Source of the DNA: Emcibacter sp. SYSU 3D8
Lineage (GTDB): Bacteria; Pseudomonadota; Alphaproteobacteria; SMXS01
Direction of reading: 5' to 3'
Assembly (NCBI RefSeq): GCF_039655875.1
Contig: NZ_JBBYXK010000002.1
Location: 991,433 to 1,055,432 of the forward strand
DNA: 64,000 nt
The notes below the pieces were generated by a model. That model ran no database searches, was not told the origin of the DNA, and saw only the letters and a list, made by a program, of their open reading frames with translations. Of this stretch, positions 26,865 to 34,750 are shown piece after piece (position 1 is the stretch's first letter; every line of letters starts with the position of its first letter). The translations under genes and the position numbers were made by a program.

Positions 26865-27883
26865 ACGAAATGCGCACGCTTATCCTAGACACGGCGGAAC
26901 GCATCTTCCGCGACATCTGCGACCAGACCCTTGTCGACAAGGCCGAGAAGGGCGAATGGCCAGCCGGCCTGTGGCAGACCCTCGAAGAATCGGGGCTTAC
27001 CCAGGCCGCCGTTCCCGAGGAACAGGGCGGCGCGGGCGGCACCATCGGCGATGGCCTCTACTTCCTCAAGGCCTCGGGCCGCTACGTGGCGCCGCTGCCG
27101 CTGGCCGAGACATTGATCGCCGGCGTGCTGCTGGCCGAAGCGGGCGCCCAGGTGCCGGCCGGTCCGCTGACCATTGCACCGGTCCGGCCCAATGAGATCA
27201 TTGAATTCAGCGACGGCAAGCTGTCGGGCACGGCCACCCGCGTGCCGTTCGCGCAGGGCGCCTCGGCCATCGTGGTGGCGACCTCGGCCGGCCTCGCGAT
27301 CGTCGACCCGGCCAGCGTGACGATCGAACGGGACAAGAGCATGGCCGGCGAGCCGCGCGACACCGTCATCTTCGACGGTGCCCCCGCCACCATCGTCGGC
27401 AACGCGTCGCCGGACCGCATCTGGCAGCTTGGGGCGCTGGCGCGCTCGGTCCAGATGGCGGGCGCGCTCGAGGGCATTCTCGCCATGTCGGTCCAGTACG
27501 TGCAGGACCGCAAGCAGTTCGGCCGGGCGCTGTCCAAGTTCCAGGCGGTCCAGCAGTCGCTGGCGGCCATGGCCGGGCAGGTGGCGGCGGCTTCCTCGGC
27601 AGCCGATGTGGCCATCGAGGCAACGGAAGCGGGCGATCCCGGCGTGTCCATTGCCGTCGCCAAGGCCCGCGTCGGCGAGGCGGCGGGTATTGCCGCCGAA
27701 CTGGCCCACCAGGCGCACGGCGCCATCGGCTTCACCCACGAATATGCCCTGCACCAGTTCACCCGGCGGCTTTGGGCATGGCGCGACGAATTCGGCGGTG
27801 AGCCTTACTGGCAGGCCGAGATCGGCCGCCTGGTCGCCAAATCCGGCGCCGACAATCTGTGGAAGTTCGCCTCGCGGACATAA
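26861..27883 (+). CDS. Acyl-CoA dehydrogenase, non-catalytic partner subunit
   Basis: A 340-residue, shortened acyl-CoA dehydrogenase. The N-terminal helical domain ('SGLTQAAVPEEQGGAGG') and the C-terminal domain ('GILAMSVQYVQDRKQFGRALSKFQAVQQSLA', 'AHQAHGAIGFTHEYALHQFTRRL') are clear, while the middle beta domain is reduced. Where its partner has Glu251 this protein has Ala in 'LGALARSVQ', and no glutamate is evident at the medium-chain position. It probably pairs with the upstream subunit in a mixed tetramer, supplying FAD-binding residues. Co-translated through ATGA. Confidence 0.9.
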   Translation: MNEMRTLILDTAERIFRDICDQTLVDKAEKGEWPAGLWQTLEESGLTQAAVPEEQGGAGGTIGDGLYFLKASGRYVAPLPLAETLIAGVLLAEAGAQVPAGPLTIAPVRPNEIIEFSDGKLSGTATRVPFAQGASAIVVATSAGLAIVDPASVTIERDKSMAGEPRDTVIFDGAPATIVGNASPDRIWQLGALARSVQMAGALEGILAMSVQYVQDRKQFGRALSKFQAVQQSLAAMAGQVAAASSAADVAIEATEAGDPGVSIAVAKARVGEAAGIAAELAHQAHGAIGFTHEYALHQFTRRLWAWRDEFGGEPYWQAEIGRLVAKSGADNLWKFASRT

Positions 27884-27886
27884 ACC

Positions 27887-28654
27887 TCAGAAAATCGGCC
27901 CGATGATCCCCAGTTGCGCCGCTTTCGCCACTGCCTGGGTGCGCGTGACCGCGTTCAGCTTCTGGGTGGCGTTGTCGATGTGAAAGCGGGCGGTCGATGG
28001 CGAGATGGCGAGGATCACGCCGATCTCCTGATCTGTCTTGCCGCGCGCGGCCCAGGTCAGGCACTCGATCTCGCGGCTGGTCAGATAGATGAACCCGGTT
28101 TCCGGTGCGTCGATGCCGCGTGCCGTGTCGGCAAGCTGCATGAATTGCAGCGCGGCGAGCAGCAGCGTGCGCCGGTGCTCGCGCCAGATCGGCTCGATAT
28201 CCAGATCCTGGTCGCGGTTCAGCCACGACACCGATCCCACCCGGCCGCGTGACAGGTGTGTCGGCACGATGATGGCGCCGTGGATGCCCTGGGCCACCTG
28301 CCAGTCCAGCACCTTGCGCTGAATGGGCTCCAGCGCCTGCTCCTGGGGAAACGGATGGTCCGCCTGCCAGAAGAACGGCAGATGCTGGAAGCGGCAGGCA
28401 TGGGTCGTCGGGCTGATCAGCGTGTAGTTCTGGTCGACCCACTCGTCGATCGCCTCCTTGTCCCAGCCGAACAGCTCGGCCAGGCGATTGCCGTCCTCGT
28501 CGGTCAGCGGCACGGTGGTCGAGATATCGTCGAGCGCGGCGACCAGCGGTATGCCGATCAGTTCGCCGATACGCCGCAGCAGGCTGACGCCTTCGGCAAG
28601 ACAGCTCGCCCGCTCCAGCGCGCCGAGGCATGTATTGAGGTCGTTGTGGCCCAT
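27887..28654 (-). CDS. LuxR-family transcriptional regulator (autoinducer-domain type, solo)
   Basis: A 255-residue regulator. The first 170 residues fit an autoinducer-binding domain ('[35 protein letters not shown]'), and the C-terminal 65 are a GerE/LuxR helix-turn-helix ('[28 protein letters not shown]'). The conserved ligand-contacting Asp before the Pro in TraR-like proteins is Ser here (ISP), so an acyl-homoserine lactone may not be the ligand. No luxI-type synthase is in the window. The ATG at 28654 is used; an in-frame TTG at 28675 is possible. Divergent from a P450 gene. Confidence 0.88.
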   Translation of the reverse strand: MGHNDLNTCLGALERASCLAEGVSLLRRIGELIGIPLVAALDDISTTVPLTDEDGNRLAELFGWDKEAIDEWVDQNYTLISPTTHACRFQHLPFFWQADHPFPQEQALEPIQRKVLDWQVAQGIHGAIIVPTHLSRGRVGSVSWLNRDQDLDIEPIWREHRRTLLLAALQFMQLADTARGIDAPETGFIYLTSREIECLTWAARGKTDQEIGVILAISPSTARFHIDNATQKLNAVTRTQAVAKAAQLGIIGPIF

Positions 28655-28674
28655 CCCCGTCTGGTTCTCCCCCA

Positions 28675-28694
28675 ACCTGTCGATTCCGAGAGGT
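28675..28694. promoter_or_regulatory. lux-box-like operator between luxR-type and P450 genes
   Basis: ACCTGTCGATTCCGAGAGGT is a 20-base imperfect dyad, 14 of 20 positions symmetric, in the 102-base gap between the divergent regulator and P450. It agrees with the left half (ACCTGT) and outer right half (AGGT) of classical lux boxes, which are 20-base dyads. Binding is inferred, not shown. Confidence 0.45.
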
Positions 28695-28756
28695 AGACGT
28701 TACAGGCCCGCGCGCCCAAACTCCATGTCATCGGGAACACGGGGAAGCGTACCGAG

Positions 28757-30001
28757 ATGAACAAGCCAGAGCAGTTCAGCCTGCTGGATCCTGCCGTGCA
28801 GCAGTGTCCATTCGGCTATTACAAGGTGCTGCGCGAAGAAGCGCCGGTCTATCTGATGCCGGAAACCGGCATGTACATCGTCACCTCCTATGACCTGCTC
28901 ATGGAAGTGATGAAGAACAACAAGACCTATTCCAACCTGGCGCCGTCCGGCCGCCGCGCCGGCCTGTATTGCGCCGAGGCGGAGCGCATCATCGACGAGG
29001 AAGGCTATGGCCGGTTCATGCCGACCATCGTCAATAACGACCAGCCGGGTCACACGATCTATCGCGGTCTGGTCAACGACGCCTTTCGCGCCGGCCGCAT
29101 CCGCCAGATGGAAGCCTACATCACCGACGTGGTCGCCGAACTGGTCGAGGGCTTCGCCGCCCGAGGCAGCTGCGATGCCGTCGCCGACCTGGCCGTTCCG
29201 GTGCCCATGTACGTGATCGCCGACCAGCTCGGCGTGCCGCGCGAGGATTTCCAGAAGTTCAAGGAATGGTCCGACGCCTGGGTGATCGGCCTGGGCATGA
29301 AGGTGCCCGACGACGTGTTGATCGACGCCGCCCACAAAGTGGTACAGATGCAGCACTACATGATCGCCCGCATGGCGGAGCGCCGCATCGAGCCGCGCGA
29401 CGACATCATGAGCGACCTCGTCCAGGCCACTTACAACGGCGAGCGGCCGCTGACCGACAAGGAAGTGTTGTCCATTGTCGAGCAGATCCTGGTGGCGGGC
29501 AACGAAACCACGACCAACGGCATCGCCAACGGCCTGCAGCAGCTCGCCGAGGACCAGGACCTGCAGGCGCGGCTGCGTGCACATCAAGAACTGGTGGCCA
29601 AATTCGTCGAGGAGATCCTGCGCGTCGAATCACCGGTGCAGGGCCTGTTCCGCTATGTGACCGAGGACACGGAACTGGGCGGCGTACGCATTCCCGAGGG
29701 CTCGACGGTGATGATCCGCTATGCCGCCGGCAACCGGGACGAGGCCAAGTTCGACCGTGCCGACGAATTCGACCTGGACCGCAAGAACAATGGCGCCCAC
29801 ATCGCCTTCGGCTCGGGCATCCACCATTGCGTCGGCTCCCAGCTTGCCCGCGCCGAGATGCTGGTCAGCTTCCGGGCCTTCCTCGACCGGTTCAGCCGCT
29901 TCGAGCTGGCCGTGCCGGCTGCCGACATTCACTACCACCCCAGCTTCGCGCTCAGGGGACCGACCAAGCTGCCGCTACGGCTGACGCCGAAGACGGGCTG
30001 A
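28757..30001 (+). CDS. Cytochrome P450 (third, divergent)
   Basis: A 414-residue P450 less like the tandem pair. Motifs: I-helix VAGNETTTNG, ExxR in VEEILRVE, and haem site FGSGIHHCVG with Cys358. An ATG at 28757 follows CACGGGGAAG. It is transcribed away from a LuxR-type regulator across a lux-box-like dyad and followed 62 bases on by a Rieske oxygenase, so regulator, P450 and oxygenase may be one regulatory unit. Needs ferredoxin and reductase supplied from elsewhere. Confidence 0.95.
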   Translation: MNKPEQFSLLDPAVQQCPFGYYKVLREEAPVYLMPETGMYIVTSYDLLMEVMKNNKTYSNLAPSGRRAGLYCAEAERIIDEEGYGRFMPTIVNNDQPGHTIYRGLVNDAFRAGRIRQMEAYITDVVAELVEGFAARGSCDAVADLAVPVPMYVIADQLGVPREDFQKFKEWSDAWVIGLGMKVPDDVLIDAAHKVVQMQHYMIARMAERRIEPRDDIMSDLVQATYNGERPLTDKEVLSIVEQILVAGNETTTNGIANGLQQLAEDQDLQARLRAHQELVAKFVEEILRVESPVQGLFRYVTEDTELGGVRIPEGSTVMIRYAAGNRDEAKFDRADEFDLDRKNNGAHIAFGSGIHHCVGSQLARAEMLVSFRAFLDRFSRFELAVPAADIHYHPSFALRGPTKLPLRLTPKTG

Positions 30002-30063
30002 TACCGACGATTTCGTGTAACAGATGCACCAGCGTATAAAATACCCAGCCAGGAGACCATGAC

Positions 30064-31341
30064 ATGCTGACTCAAGAGCAGATTCGGGATATCCGCCAGC
30101 AGATCGACTTCGAGTTCAAGCGCAAGGCGCCGCCGGAAGGGTTCCCCAAGTTCCCCGATCTGCCCGCGGGCCGTTACAACGACCCCGAATTCTTCGAACT
30201 GGAGAACAAGCACTACTGGAGCAAGGTGTGGATGCTGGCCGGGACCCTAGACGAGATTCCCGAGCCCGGCAATTACATGCTGTGGGAAATGGCGCGCCAG
30301 CCGGTCGTGATCGTCCACGGCAAGGATGGCGAGGTCCGCTCGTTCTACAATACCTGCCGTCACCGCGGTGCGCCGGTGGTGACCGAAAAATACGGCACCG
30401 CCGAGCACGGTCTGGTCTGCGGCTATCACGGCTGGACCTACAATCACCAGGGCGAGCTGGTCGGCATGCGTGACCGCCGTGACTTCGTCGATTTCGACAT
30501 GGAATGCCGGAGCCTCTATCCGGTGAAGACCGAGATGTTCGGCAAGCTGATCTTCGTGAATTTCAACGAGGATGCGCCGAGCCTGCGCGAGTATATGGGC
30601 CCGATCTACGACGAATTGCAGGAGTTCCAGTTCCAGAACCTGCGGCTGGTCGACCATTATGTGTGGGATCTCCACTGCAACTGGAAGATCGCCATGGAAG
30701 CCAACATGGAGGTCTATCACGTCAAGTCGATCCACCCGCAGACGGTGGATCCCAGCCTCGACTACCGCGGCAACGTGAACACGCTGTATCCGCATGGCCA
30801 TTCGCGCATGGTCGCACCGAACCGGGTGGCCAACAGGAAGTCCGGCTACGCGCAGGCCGGCCAGGGCCTGCCGGAGATCGATACCGTCGGCGAGATCGGC
30901 CGGACCTGCACGCAGTCGTACCATATCGAGCCCAACTGGGTGTCGCCGCTGGGGCCGGTTCTGTTTCCGGTGCTGCATTTCTGGCCGGTCAACATGCGCG
31001 AAACCAAATACGAGATTCGCTGGTTCGCCGCCGACTGGGGCACCGGTCCGGTCCCGGACGTGTGGCGCCAGCAGATCGAGTATTTCAACGTGGTGATCAC
31101 CGAGGACACCCAGTTCGGCGACTGGATCCAGAAGTCGGTGGACAGTCTGGCGTTCAAGGGGGTGCCGCTGTGCTACCAGGAGGCGCGCATCTACCATATG
31201 CACCAGAATATCGACAAGACCATCGGCGCGAACATGGTGCCGGCCAATTTGCGCGCCGAGCCGGTGATCGGTGACGAGTGGATCCATCCCAACGACACCA
31301 ACGAGCGGCTGCGCCAGCAGCAGGCCATGGCCGCCGAATAA
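30064..31341 (+). CDS. Rieske non-haem iron oxygenase, alpha subunit
   Basis: A 425-residue ring-hydroxylating-type oxygenase. The Rieske centre is Cys98-X-His100 ... Cys119-X2-His122 (TCRHRGAP, CGYHGW). The mononuclear iron site shows His219 and His224 in 'EANMEVYHVKSIHP'. The residue that bridges the two centres in naphthalene dioxygenase (Asp) is Glu216 here, as in carnitine and glycine-betaine oxygenases. No beta subunit, ferredoxin or reductase adjoins it. AGGAGA 7 bases before ATG 30064 sets the start; an ATG at 30059 opens a three-codon frame only. Confidence 0.93.
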   Translation: MLTQEQIRDIRQQIDFEFKRKAPPEGFPKFPDLPAGRYNDPEFFELENKHYWSKVWMLAGTLDEIPEPGNYMLWEMARQPVVIVHGKDGEVRSFYNTCRHRGAPVVTEKYGTAEHGLVCGYHGWTYNHQGELVGMRDRRDFVDFDMECRSLYPVKTEMFGKLIFVNFNEDAPSLREYMGPIYDELQEFQFQNLRLVDHYVWDLHCNWKIAMEANMEVYHVKSIHPQTVDPSLDYRGNVNTLYPHGHSRMVAPNRVANRKSGYAQAGQGLPEIDTVGEIGRTCTQSYHIEPNWVSPLGPVLFPVLHFWPVNMRETKYEIRWFAADWGTGPVPDVWRQQIEYFNVVITEDTQFGDWIQKSVDSLAFKGVPLCYQEARIYHMHQNIDKTIGANMVPANLRAEPVIGDEWIHPNDTNERLRQQQAMAAE

Positions 31342-31358
31342 GGCCGGACCATCACGGC

Positions 31359-31388
31359 AACGGGCGGCGGCGCGATCCGCCGCCCGTT
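31359..31388 (+). terminator. Terminator-like hairpin after the Rieske oxygenase gene
   Basis: A 12-base stem AACGGGCGGCGG/CCGCCGCCCGTT with a CGCGAT loop, 18 bases after the stop. The following T-run is broken (TTCGCATTTTT), so termination may be partial. Confidence 0.65.
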
Positions 31389-31546
31389 TCGCATTTTTGG
31401 GCCGGACCCCGCCGGATGGCTTTCCGGCGCCAGCCGATTTCCCCTACAGTCTGGCTCGGAGCGCTTTCAGCCAGGAAAGCTGCGACGGCACGTGCGGAGT
31501 GGTTCAGCGCAGCTGCAACCGCTCCAGTCCAAACGGGGAGACGACA

Positions 31547-32086
31547 ATGAGCCTGATCCGCTATCCGATCGAACAATATGCCTATGTGGTCGACGACATC
31601 GAGGCGGCGTGCATGCGCTGGGTCGATCTGGTGGGGGCCGGGCCGTTCTTCCTGATGCCACACCACAAGTCGCGTGACACGGTCTATCGCGGCAAGCCGT
31701 GCGACGTCGACGTATCCTATGCCTTTGGCCAGGCCGGGCCAGCGCACATCCAGCTCATCCAGGTCCACAACGACGAGCCTTCCTGTTACGGCGACATGTT
31801 CAGGAAGGGCGAGCAGGGCTTCCACCACTTCGCCATCCTGGTGCCCGACATCGACGAGGAGAAGCGGCGGTTCGAGAAGGCGGGCTGTACGGCGGTGACC
31901 GAGCTGTTTTCGTCAGCCCGCGTTTCCTACATGGACGCCCGCCACCTGTTCGGCTGTTTCGTCGAGTTGTACCAGGACAACCCGCAGGTCCGCGCCTCGT
32001 TCAGGGAATGGAAAGACCTGCACGAGGCGTGGGATGGCAAGACGGATCCCATTCGCGTCCGGGACTGGACGCCGCCGAAGGCCTAG
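31547..32086 (+). CDS. VOC (glyoxalase/bleomycin-resistance fold) protein
   Basis: A 179-residue VOC-fold protein with two beta-alpha-beta-beta-beta modules: 'EQYAYVVDDIEAACMRWVDLVGAGPFFL' and 'GFHHFAILVPDIDEEKRRFEKAGC'. Candidate metal ligands are His93-area GFHHF and the late Glu in FVELYQ. Related proteins act as methylmalonyl-CoA epimerase-like or extradiol-type enzymes. ACGGGGAG precedes the ATG at 31547, which is preferred over the longer open frame. It stands alone after the Rieske gene; the reaction is unknown. Confidence 0.85.
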   Translation: MSLIRYPIEQYAYVVDDIEAACMRWVDLVGAGPFFLMPHHKSRDTVYRGKPCDVDVSYAFGQAGPAHIQLIQVHNDEPSCYGDMFRKGEQGFHHFAILVPDIDEEKRRFEKAGCTAVTELFSSARVSYMDARHLFGCFVELYQDNPQVRASFREWKDLHEAWDGKTDPIRVRDWTPPKA

Positions 32087-32165
32087 CCGCCGGCTCTGGC
32101 CGAACCGGACCCCTAGCCGCCCGTCTGGTTGCACCCTATGATACAGGTGGGGGCAGTTATCGACC

Positions 32166-32723
32166 GTGATTGAGCCAGTGCATAATAGCGAAACCAGTGA
32201 GGCGCGGGCTACCACGCGGCTGCCGGTCCGCGTCAGCTATTTCGCGCTCTCGATGCTCGTCATCACGGTCGCCGTCGCCGCCGCCTACATGCTGCTGAAC
32301 ATCCATATCCAGCAGGAGCGGGATGCGGCTGCAACCATCAACATGGCGGGCCGGCAGCGGATGCTGTCGCAGCAGATCGCCCTGATGGTCACGGAATTGC
32401 GGGACGGAAATGCCGCGGTGCGCGAACGGATCCTGCAGGCCGCCGATCTCATGGAACGGTCGCATCTGGCGCTGACCAAAGGCGACGGCGGGGGGGCGAT
32501 GGCGGTCTTCAGCCGTCGCTCCAGCGCTACTTTTTCGAAACGCCGGATGCTGCCGACACCGAAGTCCGGACATTCATCGCGCAGGCGCGCCGGGCCGCAG
32601 ACGGCCCAACGGCAGAGCTGCAGGCGGATTTCTCCAGCGCGTCCATCGCACCGCTTCTCGCGCGGCTGGACCATGGGGTCACGCTGTTCCAGGAAGAAGC
32701 CGATTCCAGCCTCGAATCGTTGA
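32166..32723 (+). pseudogene. N-terminal fragment of a frameshifted sensor kinase (PilJ/NarX-like sensor domain)
   Basis: Residues 1-110 from a GTG start encode a cytoplasmic tail, a membrane helix ('YFALSMLVITVAVAAAYMLL') and the start of a PilJ/NarX-type sensor domain ('INMAGRQRMLSQQIALMV'). After the G7 tract at 32490-32496 the protein becomes Ser/Arg-rich and loses family sequence, while the frame one base back continues the domain exactly ('LQPSLQRYFFETPDAADTEVRTF', then 'RLDHGVTLFQEEADSSLESLKRVQWM') into the kinase ORF. Restoring one G gives a single protein of 861 residues. Sequencing error, true mutation or slippage are all possible. Confidence 0.8.
32490..32496 (+). other. G7 homopolymer at the frameshift point
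   Basis: Seven consecutive G at the site where the sensor-domain reading frame moves back by one base. An eighth G, transcriptional slippage adding a G, or a -1 ribosomal slip of a GGG codon would each rejoin the two halves. Confidence 0.75.
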
Positions 32724-34750
32724 AGCGCGTTCAATGGATGCTGCTCGCGGCGTTTCTCCTGGCCTTGCTGGCGCAAACGGCGCTGGTGGTCGCGTCGCTG
32801 TTCCGGAACAATGCGCTGCTTCGGTCCCTTGGCCGCGATTTCAACAAGCGGGACGAGGAACGCGAGGCCGTCGCGCAGCATAATTTCGCCGCGTTGCTCG
32901 ACGCGGTGCCGGATGCCACCTTCGTGATGCAGGCCGGCGGAGAGATCCTGCTCGCCAACGCCGAGGCCGAGCGGCTGTTCGGCTATGGCCGCGACGAGTT
33001 GGTCGGACGAAGCATCGAATCCCTGATGCCGGACGACCGGCTCGACGACTTTCGCGCGGTACGCCCGGGATTCATCGAGAAGCTTGCCAATGGTCCGTTC
33101 ACGGTTGACCGGGCGCTTGTCGGCCGCGCCCGCGACGGCCGCGAGTTTGCCACGGAAGTCCGCCTCAGCCCGCTGGAGACCAGCGAAGGCCGGCTGGTGC
33201 TGGCCGGCGTTCGCGACGTTGCGGACAGGGAACTGGAACGGGAGAATCAGAGCGCACGGGACGAATATCTCCGCCTGGCCACCGAGCGTTCGGGCGTCGG
33301 CGTCTGGCACTGGAAGATCGATGATGACGACTTCCAGTGGTCGGATGCGTTCAGGCAGATCTTTGGCATCAATGCCGCGTTGACGCCGAGCAACGAAGCG
33401 TTCCGCGCGCTGATTCACCCCGACGACCTGGATCGGCTGACCGAGAGTGTCAGTGCCGCGATCCGCGACTACCAGCCCTACCAACTGGAATACCGGATTG
33501 TCCGGCCGGACGGTGCCGTGCGGAATATCGCCGCCCGCGGCAGCGCCCTGTACGACGATCAGGGCGAGGCCGTCCGGATGACCGGTCTGGTGCAGGACAT
33601 TACCCGCCGCAAGGAGGATGAGGAGGCGTTGCGGGTCAGCGAAGAGAGATTCCGGCGCATTTTCGAGGAAGGGCCGATGGGGATCGCGCTGGTGGATACC
33701 TCCTCGCGCTTCGTGTCCGTCAACGAGACGCTCTGTCAGATGGTGGAATATTCCGCCGAGGAACTCTATGCATTGACGTTCAAGGATATCACCCATCCCG
33801 ACGATCTGGATGCGGACGTCAATCTCGCCGAGCAGGTGTTCCGCGGCGATATCGACCATTACGACATCCAGAAGCGCTATTTCGTCAAGACCGGCGGCAT
33901 TATCTGGGTCAACCTGACCGTGTCGGTGCTTCGCGACATGGCGGGCGGTGTTTCCTACGCCCTTGCCATGATCGAGAACATTACCGAGCGCAAACGGCTG
34001 GAAGAGGAACTGGAGGCGCACCGCCTGAGCATCGTGTCCTCCGCGCGGCTCTCCGCGATCGGCTCGATGGCCGGCGGCATCGCCCATGAAATCAATAATC
34101 CGGTGGCGATCATCAGCGCGTCCGCCGAAAACATCGAGGACATGGTCGAGGACGACGACATCGACGTCGAGGAACTGGCCCTGAATGCCAAACGTATCGG
34201 CGAGATGTGCGACCGGACCAGCAAGATCGTCAACAGCATGCGGCACATATCCCGCGAGGGCGAGGGCGATCTCATGCACGCCGCGTCCATTCGATCGATC
34301 GTGGACGGCACGCTGGCGCTCTGCGCCGAGCGGTACAAGCTCCACTCTATCCGCCTCGACGTCCCGGTTATCGATTCCTCGGCCATGATCGTCTGCCGCG
34401 AGGTGCAGGTATCCCAGGTGCTGCTCAATCTGCTCCAGAACGCCTTTGACGCCGTGGTGGCGGACGCACCGCATGCCTGGGTACGCCTCGACGTCGATAT
34501 GCTTGAAGACACGGTCGAATTCAGGGTCGTCGACAGCGGAACGGGTATCGGCGAGGATATCAAGGCTAAGATCATGGAGCCGTTTTTCACGACGAAGCCG
34601 GTCGGACAGGGCACCGGATTGGGATTGAGCCTTTCCAGCACGATTGCCCAGCAGCATGGCGGCCGGCTTGAGGTGGGCGAGCGGGACGGACACACCTGCT
34701 TCACGCTGGTGCTGTCGCGAATGAAAGAAGGTCAGAAATCATGCAATTGA
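32720..34750 (+). CDS. PAS-domain sensor histidine kinase (main part of the frameshifted gene)
   Basis: As annotated from the TTG at 32720, 676 residues: a membrane helix ('WMLLAAFLLALLAQTALVVASLF'), three PAS domains (about residues 55-165, 175-300 and 305-420), a dimerisation/phosphoacceptor segment 'MAGGIAHEINNPVAIISA' with the phospho-His, then an ATPase domain with N-box 'LLNLLQNAFDAV', G1 'VDSGTGIG', F-box FFTTKPVGQ and G2 GTGLGLS. Without the upstream fragment it lacks the first membrane helix and the sensor domain. It overlaps the response regulator gene by 10 bases, so the two form one two-component system. Confidence 0.88.
   Translation: MKRVQWMLLAAFLLALLAQTALVVASLFRNNALLRSLGRDFNKRDEEREAVAQHNFAALLDAVPDATFVMQAGGEILLANAEAERLFGYGRDELVGRSIESLMPDDRLDDFRAVRPGFIEKLANGPFTVDRALVGRARDGREFATEVRLSPLETSEGRLVLAGVRDVADRELERENQSARDEYLRLATERSGVGVWHWKIDDDDFQWSDAFRQIFGINAALTPSNEAFRALIHPDDLDRLTESVSAAIRDYQPYQLEYRIVRPDGAVRNIAARGSALYDDQGEAVRMTGLVQDITRRKEDEEALRVSEERFRRIFEEGPMGIALVDTSSRFVSVNETLCQMVEYSAEELYALTFKDITHPDDLDADVNLAEQVFRGDIDHYDIQKRYFVKTGGIIWVNLTVSVLRDMAGGVSYALAMIENITERKRLEEELEAHRLSIVSSARLSAIGSMAGGIAHEINNPVAIISASAENIEDMVEDDDIDVEELALNAKRIGEMCDRTSKIVNSMRHISREGEGDLMHAASIRSIVDGTLALCAERYKLHSIRLDVPVIDSSAMIVCREVQVSQVLLNLLQNAFDAVVADAPHAWVRLDVDMLEDTVEFRVVDSGTGIGEDIKAKIMEPFFTTKPVGQGTGLGLSLSSTIAQQHGGRLEVGERDGHTCFTLVLSRMKEGQKSCN

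Noticed and set aside
32285..34693. 802-residue antisense open frame over the sensor kinase
   Set aside because: High-GC shadow frame with no domain pattern; the kinase on the other strand has complete motifs.
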